The notes beneath the pieces were generated by a model, which saw only the letters and a list, made by a program, of their open reading frames with translations, did no database searches and was not told the DNA's origin. Source: Erysipelotrichaceae bacterium (GTDB taxonomy: Bacteria > Bacillota_I > Bacilli_A > Erysipelotrichales > Erysipelotrichaceae). From it: a DNA stretch of 10,271 bases. The position numbers were made by a program, and so were the translations under genes. The DNA lies in assembly GCA_020026035.1 (NCBI GenBank), contig JAHHRC010000047.1, forward strand, positions 1 to 10,271, read 5' to 3'. Of the stretch, positions 1 to 6,553 are shown one piece after another (within the stretch, counting starts at the first letter, position 1; every line of letters starts with the position of its first letter).

Positions 1-599
1 TCCCTCACAGAGCCTAACATATTTTTAATAAAGCGATCATACACCACGAATTCTGGATTCTTATAGACAACTTCATGTTCGATTTCACTCCAGAAACGAT
101 GTACTAAGGCTTTGATTTGTAATTCATAATTAATCTTCTTGCCATTTTGGATGTAATAGCCATCAATGCGATAGATGGTAAATCCATTGCGTTGTACTTG
201 TGGCTGTACACTTCGTAAATTCAAAAAGACATTCTCATTCACAATCGACTGTGAATAGGCCGACTGGGTTTGCCGGAAATGATGGAACAAGGAACGATAA
301 ATCACTGCTTCATTGCGAATGAAACGACATTCAATCGTAATTCCAATCACATCCGATAAGTGATCCAAGGCATCACTAGCGTCTTTAAAATGCAAATAAA
401 ACTTATTGCGTAAAAGCTTTTCTTTCAAACTATCTTTTGATTTCACACGCGAATAAATAGAGACCGTTAACTCTTCATCTTCTTTTGCGACTTCCTCAAA
501 GAAACGCTTTAGTTTGGTTTCGGCATAAGTATACTCTATCACATGCCGTTCATACTCTTTGCCGACTTGTTCGATAAAATCAAATAGTTCTAATTCCAT
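1..599 (-). CDS. RelA/SpoT-domain protein, small alarmone synthetase-like (partial, 3' end outside window)
   Basis: The first 199 residues are visible; the C-terminus lies beyond the left edge. The (p)ppGpp synthetase fold is suggested by RVKSKDSLKEK at residues 51-61 (the family's R-x-K nucleotide-binding segment), by LSDVIGITIECRF at 81-93 with Asp83 at the usual metal-binding Asp, and by YELQIKALVHRFWSEIEHE at 158-176 with Glu159, Gln161, Trp170 and His175. No HD hydrolase domain precedes it, so it resembles small alarmone synthetases rather than long Rel. The usual NGYRSLH guanine-binding loop is replaced by NGFTIYR (138-144), and the Arg of GIR is Thr88. Activity as a pyrophosphokinase is therefore uncertain. 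The start is ATG 599 because AAGAAAGGA (606-614) sits 6 nt upstream; an in-frame ATG at 605 abuts that SD directly. It is the last visible gene of the truB-ribF-rsmF operon, 15 bp after rsmF. Confidence 0.8.
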   Translation of the reverse strand, partial: MELELFDFIEQVGKEYERHVIEYTYAETKLKRFFEEVAKEDEELTVSIYSRVKSKDSLKEKLLRNKFYLHFKDASDALDHLSDVIGITIECRFIRNEAVIYRSLFHHFRQTQSAYSQSIVNENVFLNLRSVQPQVQRNGFTIYRIDGYYIQNGKKINYELQIKALVHRFWSEIEHEVVYKNPEFVVYDRFIKNMLGSVR

Positions 600-614
600 A
601 TGCATTCCTTTCTT

Positions 615-1940
615 CTAATTCTTAATTCGATACTCCTTTGGATACTTATTCTTTAAAATACGCCCATCACACTTTCCAAAGCCAATCGGATGGTTCTTAT
701 ACGTCACTGCATAATAGCCCTTTTCATTGACACATGGTAGTGTTTCCCCTTTTAAGTACCGTATTGCTTGTTCATAACTTACTTCCAATTGTTTCTTGAA
801 GGACACAAAGGAATTAATCGATACATCAAAGGAAGGCTCAAAGCGATTCTTAACAACTTCTCCAAGATACACTTGATGATTTACCACCTTACACTTACCA
901 GGTTTGATAAATGGATGCACACCACCATACACATGCCCTTTATGACAATATAGGTACGGTAGTTCTTTTGTTAGGTTTTCCTTTATAAAGTCATACACAA
1001 CATCGGGAATCTTATCACTTTTTAAAAGGTCTAATTCATTACTAACAAACTCAACTTCATCTTTTACAAGCTTGCACAAGTAATGCCCTTCGCCACCATC
1101 CATTGGAAAGATCCGTCTTGATAAAACGGTATCGTATCCATAATCATAGCCAGCTCTTCCAAAGGCATTGTCAATTTGCACAATATGCATATCACTATGG
1201 CTTTGTAAGAAGTCGACCATTTGTAATTCATTTTCTTCTAAGGCAAAGGTACAAGTGGAATACACTAACGTTCCACCTGGCTTTAAACACGTATAGGCAT
1301 CTTCTAAGATTCCTTTTTGTCTTCTAGCACAGGCTTCGACATTTTCAATCGACCATTCATCCATCGCCTTATCATTCTTTCGAAACATCCCTTCACCACT
1401 ACAAGGCGCATCAACTAAGACCGCATCAAAGTAGTTTTCAAAGGCTTTCGCAATCGTTGTAGGATCCGAGTTAATGACAAGTGTATTTGCACTTCCCCAA
1501 CGGATGGTATTCTCTTTTAGAATCTTTGCCCGCTTTGGATGAATTTCATTGGACACCAAAAGCCCTTCATTTTGTAAAAGCGAAGCGATATTCGTACTCT
1601 TTGATCCAGGTGCAGCACATAAGTCTAATACCTTCATTCCTGGTTTTACATCTAAAAGTGGAACAACCGAAGAAGCCGATGGCTCTTGAATGTACATTAG
1701 ACCCGATGTATGAAGTGGTGACTTTCCAACCCCTGCTTCATCAATCAAATAGTACGACTCTTTCGAAAACGGTGTTTGTTCTTTCTGGAAGTTTGAGATT
1801 TCAAAAAAGGAATCGACATCAATCTTTAACGTATTAATACGAAACCCACGACGGGCTTCCTTGTTCATTTCTTCTATGTAGGATGGATATTCATCCTGTA
1901 ACAACGCTTGCATACGTTGCTCAAATTCTTTTGGGATCAT
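615..1940 (-). CDS. rsmF: RsmF-type 16S rRNA (cytosine-C5) methyltransferase (NOL1/NOP2/Sun family)
   Basis: This is a SAM-dependent enzyme expected to put m5C on 16S rRNA during small-subunit maturation in the cytoplasm. The 441 residues show SAM motif I DLCAAPGSKST (106-116), the acidic NEIHPKR stretch (131-137), motif IV DAPCSGEGMF (177-186, Cys180) and motif VI YSTCTF (227-232, Cys230). Both family cysteines are therefore present: the Cys230 nucleophile and the Cys180 release residue. The C-terminal part ends GFGKCDG...LKNKYPKEYR, as in the PUA-like RNA-binding tail of Gram-positive RsmF proteins, so the gene looks full length. Its ATG overlaps the ribF stop by 4 bp (ATGA). The SD upstream is weak and far (an AGAAAGA-like stretch about 12 nt away), so translation is probably coupled to ribF. 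Which cytosines it modifies cannot be read from the sequence; in some Firmicutes RsmF modifies several decoding-region positions. Confidence 0.93.
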   Translation of the reverse strand: MIPKEFEQRMQALLQDEYPSYIEEMNKEARRGFRINTLKIDVDSFFEISNFQKEQTPFSKESYYLIDEAGVGKSPLHTSGLMYIQEPSASSVVPLLDVKPGMKVLDLCAAPGSKSTNIASLLQNEGLLVSNEIHPKRAKILKENTIRWGSANTLVINSDPTTIAKAFENYFDAVLVDAPCSGEGMFRKNDKAMDEWSIENVEACARRQKGILEDAYTCLKPGGTLVYSTCTFALEENELQMVDFLQSHSDMHIVQIDNAFGRAGYDYGYDTVLSRRIFPMDGGEGHYLCKLVKDEVEFVSNELDLLKSDKIPDVVYDFIKENLTKELPYLYCHKGHVYGGVHPFIKPGKCKVVNHQVYLGEVVKNRFEPSFDVSINSFVSFKKQLEVSYEQAIRYLKGETLPCVNEKGYYAVTYKNHPIGFGKCDGRILKNKYPKEYRIKN

Positions 1941-2869
1941 AGTTTTAAAAGTCTTTCTACCGTAAAACGATCTTGTTCTAATTGCATAATCAAGTTATCG
2001 GTATTTTGGAACTTCTTTTCAGCACGTAAATACTTCATCACTTGAATGGCAATCTTTGTATGGTAAATCATTTCATCAAAGCCAATGATATTGACTTCAT
2101 AGGACAATTCTTTGCTGTAATTCATCGTTGGATTGTGGCCAATGTTTAACATCGCCTTATACTTCTTCCCCTTTACAATCGCAAATACTGCATACACGCC
2201 AGGTTTTAATTGGACATATTCCTTTGGGAATCTTAGATTCGCCGTTGGAAAGCCAAAGTGTCTACCAACACGTTTTCCATGGACGACTTCCCCAACCATT
2301 TCAAATGGATGGCCAAGTAAGGCATTCGCTTCTTCGATCTTGCCATTGTTTAACAACAACACAATGCGCGAACTTGAAATCTTGCCTTTTTCATCTTCAA
2401 TTGGATTTACAACAACGACATCAAAGTTACTTTCTTTAGAAGCTTGTAAGCTTTTTGCATTCCCTTCGCCTTTATAGCCATACTGGAAATCAAAGCCACA
2501 GACTAAGGCCTTTAGATTGCAGGCTTTTAACACTCTACGTTCAAATTCAATTGGCGATAACTCACACATTTCTTTGGTAAAGTGCAAGATAATGACATTA
2601 TCAATGCCATAATCAATCGCAAGTTTTCGCTTTTGAATCAGTGTTGTAATATGCGATAAACGATCATCACTTACCCCTTTAATCGTCACCCAAGGATCTG
2701 GATCAAAGGTAATCAACGCTGATTCACAGCCATGGAGTTTTGCTTGTTTCTTGGTTTCTAAAAGAAGTGCTTGATGGCCTTTGTGTAAACCATCAAAATA
2801 TCCGATACAACCAGCTACCGGAATCTTCATAAAGGATGGATTTTGAAGGTCAATTGTAATAATTCTCAT
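1937..2869 (-). CDS. ribF: Bifunctional riboflavin kinase / FAD synthetase
   Basis: It makes FMN from riboflavin and then FAD, using ATP. The 310 residues show both modules. The N-terminal nucleotidyltransferase has GYFDGLHKGH (23-32, with the HxGH signature), TFDPDP (54-59), GFDFQYGYKGEGN (125-137) and KISSSRI (163-169). The C-terminal flavokinase has GEVVHGKRVGRHFGFPTAN (193-211, with the PTAN motif), GVYAV (224-228), NIGHNPTMN (242-250), an acidic residue at Glu258 where the family has its catalytic Glu, and LRAEKKF (281-287). The usual ISSTxIR ends in Val170 instead of Arg, a small deviation. Its ATG directly abuts the truB TAG, with GAGGA at 2879-2883 as SD inside the end of truB. TruB-RibF adjacency is common in Firmicutes. 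No FMN riboswitch is visible upstream. Confidence 0.95.
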   Translation of the reverse strand: MRIITIDLQNPSFMKIPVAGCIGYFDGLHKGHQALLLETKKQAKLHGCESALITFDPDPWVTIKGVSDDRLSHITTLIQKRKLAIDYGIDNVIILHFTKEMCELSPIEFERRVLKACNLKALVCGFDFQYGYKGEGNAKSLQASKESNFDVVVVNPIEDEKGKISSSRIVLLLNNGKIEEANALLGHPFEMVGEVVHGKRVGRHFGFPTANLRFPKEYVQLKPGVYAVFAIVKGKKYKAMLNIGHNPTMNYSKELSYEVNIIGFDEMIYHTKIAIQVMKYLRAEKKFQNTDNLIMQLEQDRFTVERLLKL

Positions 2870-3724
2870 CTAGAATAATCCTCGTAAACAATGGTATACA
2901 CCATCTTCTTTTAACTCATAGGCCGCTAATACCTTCTTGTCATTTTTGAAAATGACAATCGGTTCGTTGTGGTTGTCTAACTTCATAATCTTGCCATTCA
3001 AGATTCGTTGATAGTTATAGATTTCAACTTGCGGATAAATCGGATCTAATACTTTGAGTGGTTCTAAGAAGTTCGCATCTTCTTTCAATTCTTCTAACTC
3101 TTCTAATGTTACTGCATCGTCTAATGACAAATGTTCAATGCCAACACGTTCTAATTTACTCATCGTACCAAGTTCCCCTAAGGCATTGCAGTAATCCTTA
3201 ATCAAGGTTCGAATATATGTTCCACTTGATACCACCGCATCCATGGCATAGCGATTTCCTTCAATGTGTTCAACATGTAAGGAATTGATTGTACAAGGAC
3301 GTGCTTCACGTTCAATTTCAACACCTTCACGTGCTAATTCATACAACTTCTTGCCATCTTTTTTAATCGCTGAATACATTGGTGGAACTTGCATAATATC
3401 TCCAACAAAGGATTTTGAAACCTCATCAAGTTCTTCCTGCGTATGCATCGCATAGGCCTTTTCTTCGATGACTTCACCCCAGATATCTTCGGTTGTCGTC
3501 GATGTTCCTAGTACAAACTCTGCTTTATAATGTTTATGATTCTTTAAGCAATAAGGAAGTAACTTTGTACACTTCCCTAACAATATAATCATAAGACCTG
3601 TCGCATTTGGATCTAATGTCCCGGTATGTCCGACACGTTTTTCTTTGAATATTCTACGGCATTTAGCAACGGCATCAAACGATGTCATGCCTGCCGGTTT
3701 GTTTAATAAAATAACTTTTTCCAT
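2870..3724 (-). CDS. truB: tRNA pseudouridine(55) synthase TruB
   Basis: It converts U55 of the tRNA T-loop to pseudouridine. The 284-residue protein begins MEKVILLNKPAGMTSF, the typical KPxGxTS N-terminus, and carries the catalytic motif RVGHTGTLDPNATG at 30-43 with Asp38 as nucleophile. Further family segments are YKAEF near residue 67, VPPMYSAIKKDGKKLYELAREG near 114-135 and SGTYIRTLIKD near 169-179. The reading frame stays open up to position 3850, but the start at 3724 is preferred. The SD AGGTGG (3732-3737) lies 7 nt upstream, homology starts at this Met, and the promoter sits inside the would-be extension. It is the first gene of the truB-ribF-rsmF-RelA/SpoT-domain operon. Unlike many Firmicutes it is not preceded by rbfA: the upstream neighbour is the divergent TtcA-like gene. 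Confidence 0.95.
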   Translation of the reverse strand: MEKVILLNKPAGMTSFDAVAKCRRIFKEKRVGHTGTLDPNATGLMIILLGKCTKLLPYCLKNHKHYKAEFVLGTSTTTEDIWGEVIEEKAYAMHTQEELDEVSKSFVGDIMQVPPMYSAIKKDGKKLYELAREGVEIEREARPCTINSLHVEHIEGNRYAMDAVVSSGTYIRTLIKDYCNALGELGTMSKLERVGIEHLSLDDAVTLEELEELKEDANFLEPLKVLDPIYPQVEIYNYQRILNGKIMKLDNHNEPIVIFKNDKKVLAAYELKEDGVYHCLRGLF

Positions 3725-3731
3725 ATGTATA

Positions 3732-3737
3732 CCACCT
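3732..3737 (-). promoter_or_regulatory. Ribosome binding site of truB
   Basis: AGGTGG on the minus strand, 7 nt before ATG 3724. It decides the truB start against the upstream in-frame ATG at 3850. The predicted transcription start (about 3736) falls on this SD, so the leader would be only about 12 nt. Confidence 0.75.
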
Positions 3738-3800
3738 ATGCAATTATATGCAAGGATTGCCGTATTTGCAATGCACGCGACTTTTCTATGCAACATGCAA
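3738..3800. repeat. Cluster of ATGCAA words, possible operator
   Basis: ATGCAA occurs on the plus strand at 3738-3743, 3748-3753, 3788-3793 and 3795-3800. A TGCAATGCA near-palindrome lies at 3767-3775. The cluster covers the truB promoter and the DNA just upstream of it. The first two copies are 10 bp apart, about one helical turn. The repeats are seen directly; an operator role is inferred. Confidence 0.4.
3743..3771 (-). promoter_or_regulatory. Sigma-A-type promoter of the truB-ribF-rsmF operon
   Basis: On the minus strand TTGCAA (3766-3771) and a perfect TATAAT (3743-3748) are separated by exactly 17 bp. ATGCAA words overlap or flank the -10 (3738-3743 and 3748-3753), and a TGCAATGCA palindrome (3767-3775) overlaps the -35, so regulation at this site is possible. 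Confidence 0.8.
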
Positions 3801-3815
3801 AAGAAGTGTCTTACG

Positions 3816-3844
3816 CTTTTTTTACCAAAAAAGTTTGATATAAT
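3816..3844 (+). promoter_or_regulatory. Promoter of the ttcA-like gene
   Basis: A perfect TATAAT lies at 3839-3844. The -35 region 17 bp upstream (3816-3821, CTTTTT) is weak. Between them an A/T hairpin-forming tract, CTTTTTT/AAAAAAG (3816-3833), may bend the DNA. Predicted transcription start is near 3851, leaving a short leader with SD AAGGAAG. Confidence 0.6.
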
Positions 3845-3867
3845 CGACATGATAAGGAAGAAAGAGT

Positions 3868-4644
3868 ATGTCGACTAAAAAAGCAATGAAACAAATCATC
3901 GGTGCGATTCGCAAAGCCGATTTAGATTATGATTTAATCCAAGACGGAGATCGCATCTGTGTTGGTGTAAGTGGTGGTAAGGATAGTATGGTTCTATTGT
4001 TTGCCTTAAAACAATATGAACGCATCGCCAAACGCTATGACAATAAAACCTTTACAACGGTTGGAATCCATTTAGAAATGGGCTTTGGGAATATGGACTT
4101 TGAACCAGTTGTAAACTTCTGTAAACAACACGACATTGAGTATTACGATGTTCCAACACGTATTTATGACATTTTAAAACTCCATCCAGATCGCAATGGA
4201 AAGATTGAATGTTCCTTGTGTTCGAAACTGAAAAAAGGCGCAATTGTCCAAGAAGCCATTGCCCACAATTGCAACAAGACCGCATTTGCACATCATGCCG
4301 ATGATGCGATTGAAACGTTATTCTTAAATATGATTTATGGTGCACGCATTAACACCTTTGAACCAGCAATGCACCTAGCAAATAGTGGCATGGACTTCAT
4401 TCGACCATTTGTCTATGTCTTTGAAGAACAAATCAAACGTGCTGTTCGTAAGGAATTAGACATTCCCGTTGTGACAAGTACTTGTCCAAATGATGGCTTC
4501 ACCAAACGACAAGATGTCAAAGAAATGCTCTATTCGATCTATCGTACCTACCCACAAGCCAAACAGAACTTCTTAAAGTCATTGTCAAATACCGAAAAGA
4601 CAAAGCTTTGGGTCAAACACGAAGATTGGAAACATCGCGAATAA
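3868..4644 (+). CDS. ttcA: TtcA-like PP-loop tRNA 2-thiolation enzyme
   Basis: This is an ATP-pyrophosphatase of the TtcA/TtuA group, which adenylates a tRNA base and replaces its oxygen with sulfur using a [4Fe-4S] cluster. In TtcA the target is cytidine 32. The 258 residues contain the PP-loop SGGKDS (35-40), a CxxC pair in ECSLCSKLKKGA (Cys115, Cys118), AHHADDAIET (141-150, the HHxDD motif) and a third candidate cluster cysteine, Cys206, in STCPNDGFTKR. Three cysteines in this arrangement fit an Fe-S-dependent thiolase. The CP-NDG-TKR context differs from the enterobacterial CGSQ segment, so the exact substrate base is less certain than the chemistry. Start ATG 3868 has SD AAGGAAG (3854-3860) 7 nt upstream. 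It is transcribed alone, diverging from truB, and ends in its own terminator. Confidence 0.85.
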   Translation: MSTKKAMKQIIGAIRKADLDYDLIQDGDRICVGVSGGKDSMVLLFALKQYERIAKRYDNKTFTTVGIHLEMGFGNMDFEPVVNFCKQHDIEYYDVPTRIYDILKLHPDRNGKIECSLCSKLKKGAIVQEAIAHNCNKTAFAHHADDAIETLFLNMIYGARINTFEPAMHLANSGMDFIRPFVYVFEEQIKRAVRKELDIPVVTSTCPNDGFTKRQDVKEMLYSIYRTYPQAKQNFLKSLSNTEKTKLWVKHEDWKHRE

Positions 4645-4648
4645 CATG

Positions 4649-4678
4649 AGACTTTGTGTAATCCGCAAAGTCTTTTTT
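4649..4678 (+). terminator. Rho-independent terminator of the ttcA-like gene
   Basis: Stem AGACTTTG (4649-4656) pairs with CAAAGTCT (4666-4673) around a 9-nt loop, followed by a run of T to 4678. It lies 4 nt after the TAA stop. Confidence 0.85.
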
Positions 4679-4732
4679 GTACATTCTATGACACACAATC
4701 AGCACTACATTCCATCATAACCTTATCTTTAT

Positions 4733-4761
4733 TTTCCATTTTCGTCATATGCGTTTATAAT
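4733..4761 (+). promoter_or_regulatory. Promoter of the radical SAM gene, apparently leaderless
   Basis: A perfect TATAAT (4756-4761) lies 6 nt before ATG 4768. A partial -35, TTTCCA (4733-4738), sits 17 bp upstream. The expected transcription start coincides with the A of the start codon. Confidence 0.65.
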
Positions 4762-4767
4762 AGACCC

Positions 4768-5601
4768 ATGATTAAACGTGCCTATATCGAAATCACGAAT
4801 ACTTGTAATTTAGATTGTAGCTTTTGTGCAAAGAATGCAAGACGTCCAAAAATGTTATCCGTAGATGACTTTCGTCGCATTCTCTTACAAGTAAAACCAT
4901 ACACCGATTTTATTTATTTGCATGTACAAGGCGAACCCTTAACCCACCCACACTTTGAACAAATTCTTTCCATCTGTGATGAACAAAAGGTCTTTGTTCA
5001 ACTTGTGACCAATGGAACGTATTTAAACCAACACATGGACATGATCAAACACCCTTGTCTTCGTAAGGTATCGATTTCTTTACAATCGGTCGAACATCAA
5101 GCAATGGACATCATGGACTATATGGATACTGTTCTTAAGTTTGCTTTAGCGGCTTCAAGTCTTGGACATCCTTTTGTAGAACTTCGTTTCTGGCGACCAA
5201 AAGAGGAAGCTGGTTCTAAGACAAGTTACTGTTTAAACTTAATTAAACATCGCTATGAAATGGTCTCTATGAGCAAACAAAACTCCTATCGCATTATGCC
5301 AAATGTCTATGTCGACTTTGACAATGCCTTTGATTGGCCAAATAGCAGCGAAACAAACTTTGGCACCTGCGGCTTCTGTCATGGTGCAATTGATCAAATT
5401 GCCATTCTTTCCAATGGCTCTGTGGTACCTTGTTGCTTAGATGCAGAGGGTGCAATTAGCTTTGGCAATGTGTTAATGACACCATTAGATGAAATCTTGC
5501 AATCTGGACGCTATCTAAAAATGGTCAATGGCTTTAAGAATCACTATGTCCGTGAACCATTCTGTCAAAACTGTAGCTTCCGTTTACGCTTCGATAAATA
5601 A
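4768..5601 (+). CDS. Radical SAM protein with SPASM-like C-terminal cysteines, substrate unknown
   Basis: The 277-residue protein opens directly with the radical SAM motif CNLDCSFC (Cys13, Cys17, Cys20), which binds the [4Fe-4S] cluster that cleaves S-adenosylmethionine. GEP (55-57) is the usual SAM-contacting segment. The C-terminus has TCGFCHG (Cys201, Cys204), ILSNGSVVPCCLD (Cys222, Cys223) and FCQNC (Cys266, Cys269). This matches the SPASM/twitch pattern of auxiliary-cluster enzymes that often modify peptides. I cannot name the substrate, and no precursor peptide or maturase partner is visible beside it. The frame is open back to 4654, but that extension would cover the ttcA terminator and this gene's promoter, and no other in-frame ATG, GTG or TTG lies between 4654 and 4768. 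There is no SD; the -10 box ends 6 nt before the ATG, implying a leaderless transcript. It is monocistronic and convergent with the serine hydrolase. Confidence 0.85.
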   Translation: MIKRAYIEITNTCNLDCSFCAKNARRPKMLSVDDFRRILLQVKPYTDFIYLHVQGEPLTHPHFEQILSICDEQKVFVQLVTNGTYLNQHMDMIKHPCLRKVSISLQSVEHQAMDIMDYMDTVLKFALAASSLGHPFVELRFWRPKEEAGSKTSYCLNLIKHRYEMVSMSKQNSYRIMPNVYVDFDNAFDWPNSSETNFGTCGFCHGAIDQIAILSNGSVVPCCLDAEGAISFGNVLMTPLDEILQSGRYLKMVNGFKNHYVREPFCQNCSFRLRFDK

Positions 5602-5603
5602 AG

Positions 5604-5627
5604 AAAACGCCTCACTTGGCGTTTTTT
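5604..5627. terminator. Bidirectional terminator between the radical SAM and serine hydrolase genes
   Basis: AAAACGCC (5604-5611) pairs perfectly with GGCGTTTT (5618-5625) around the loop TCACTT. T runs follow on the plus strand (to 5627), and T-rich sequence follows on the minus strand. The minus-strand gene's TGA stop (5612-5614) lies in the loop, so one arm of the hairpin is coding sequence. Confidence 0.88.
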
Positions 5628-6547
5628 GTTTGTATTGGTCCATATACCATTTCTTTGTGGACAAGATCTAGCAAGGAAACAAGCGTTGTAAAACGATCTA
5701 ACGTTGCTGGATAGTCACTCATAACAACAAGAATATACGGTTCTTCATCATAGACAATTCCCGCATCACAAGTCGACACATAGTCTGGTTGATAATCAAT
5801 CCAACCTGCTTTACTACGTGTCTTATAGGTATCTTTGAAACTTTCATGCAAGATCGAATAATATGGATCTTCATAGAATTTCGAAACGTCTTTCCCATAT
5901 GGATCTTGTTTAAAGAACACATCATTGCCTAACCAGCACTTCGCTAAATCAAAACAAGTTAAATCACTATACAAGTTGTTCGCGACGTTTGGATTGACAT
6001 GCATTTGTTCTAAGTAGGCATCAAAGGGATCCTGCAAATACCGATTTCGTAACATTGCATAGGCTTCATTATCGGAATTTACTAAGATACTTTGTAGGAC
6101 ATAGGATTCTCGTTCAAACACTTCCGGATGGGTTTGCACTAAAAATGGAATGTATACCCCTTTAATCGTACTTGCCCCATAGTAGGATTTATTTCCTTCA
6201 TAGGCAAATAGCTTTGCTTGGTTTAGATCAAACACAAGAAACGAAACGTTATGCTCTTTCGTTTCTAATTGTTCTAATTCCTCGTTAATCGCATTTCGTA
6301 CATACTTAGAAAGTATGTAATTGTCGGTTTGTTGGTATATCGAAAGATCATCAAAACTTGATAGAACATTGAGTCGATCTTCATAGGTTAATGGTTGTTC
6401 TTGCGGTTGTTCAACTACCATCACTGGTTCTTTTTCTTCTTCGACTTGTTCGACAGGAATCTTTGTCATTCCATACAGTAAGCCTTCGATGATTAGACTC
6501 TGGATTAAAAGTTTTTGAATGGTTTTTGTTGGAAGTGTTTTTCTCAT
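5612..6547 (-). CDS. Membrane-anchored serine hydrolase of the class A beta-lactamase fold
   Basis: The 311-residue protein has a basic N-terminus followed by a hydrophobic stretch (about residues 12-28), probably a membrane anchor or uncleaved signal. An acidic linker (33-55) follows, then a catalytic domain outside the cell. The penicillin-recognising motifs are STIK (126-129, Ser126 nucleophile with Lys129), SDN (158-160) and KAG (246-248, in place of KTG). I see no convincing equivalent of the deacylating Glu of the class A omega loop. That makes a DD-peptidase-like or peptidoglycan-related role at least as likely as antibiotic hydrolysis. ATG 6547 is the first possible start after an in-frame TGA. 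No SD precedes it; TATACT ends 6 nt upstream, suggesting a leaderless mRNA. It lies downstream of, and is separately promoted from, the M3 peptidase gene. Confidence 0.82.
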   Translation of the reverse strand: MRKTLPTKTIQKLLIQSLIIEGLLYGMTKIPVEQVEEEKEPVMVVEQPQEQPLTYEDRLNVLSSFDDLSIYQQTDNYILSKYVRNAINEELEQLETKEHNVSFLVFDLNQAKLFAYEGNKSYYGASTIKGVYIPFLVQTHPEVFERESYVLQSILVNSDNEAYAMLRNRYLQDPFDAYLEQMHVNPNVANNLYSDLTCFDLAKCWLGNDVFFKQDPYGKDVSKFYEDPYYSILHESFKDTYKTRSKAGWIDYQPDYVSTCDAGIVYDEEPYILVVMSDYPATLDRFTTLVSLLDLVHKEMVYGPIQTKNAK

Positions 6548-6553
6548 GAGGTT

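Noticed and set aside
1481..1837. 118-codon plus-strand open frame inside rsmF
   Set aside because: It is antisense to conserved methyltransferase motifs, with no SD and no protein features.
3816..3833. CTTTTTT/AAAAAAG hairpin as a terminator for the truB direction
   Set aside because: It is A/T only, lies upstream of both divergent genes, and sits inside the ttcA promoter. It is better read as an A-tract.
3725..3850. N-terminal extension of truB to an ATG at 3850
   Set aside because: It would include the promoter and SD of truB, lacks family similarity, and a good SD supports ATG 3724.
4052..4345. 97-codon minus-strand open frame inside the ttcA-like gene
   Set aside because: It is antisense to a well-supported gene, with no SD and no recognisable domain.
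4688..4720. Ten-codon frame (MTHNQHYIPS) before the radical SAM gene as a precursor peptide
   Set aside because: It has no SD, lies upstream of the promoter, and shows no leader/core pattern.
4654..4767. N-terminal extension of the radical SAM protein from ATG 4654
   Set aside because: The start lies within the ttcA terminator hairpin, and the stretch covers the gene's own -10 box. Its hydrophobic composition is accidental.
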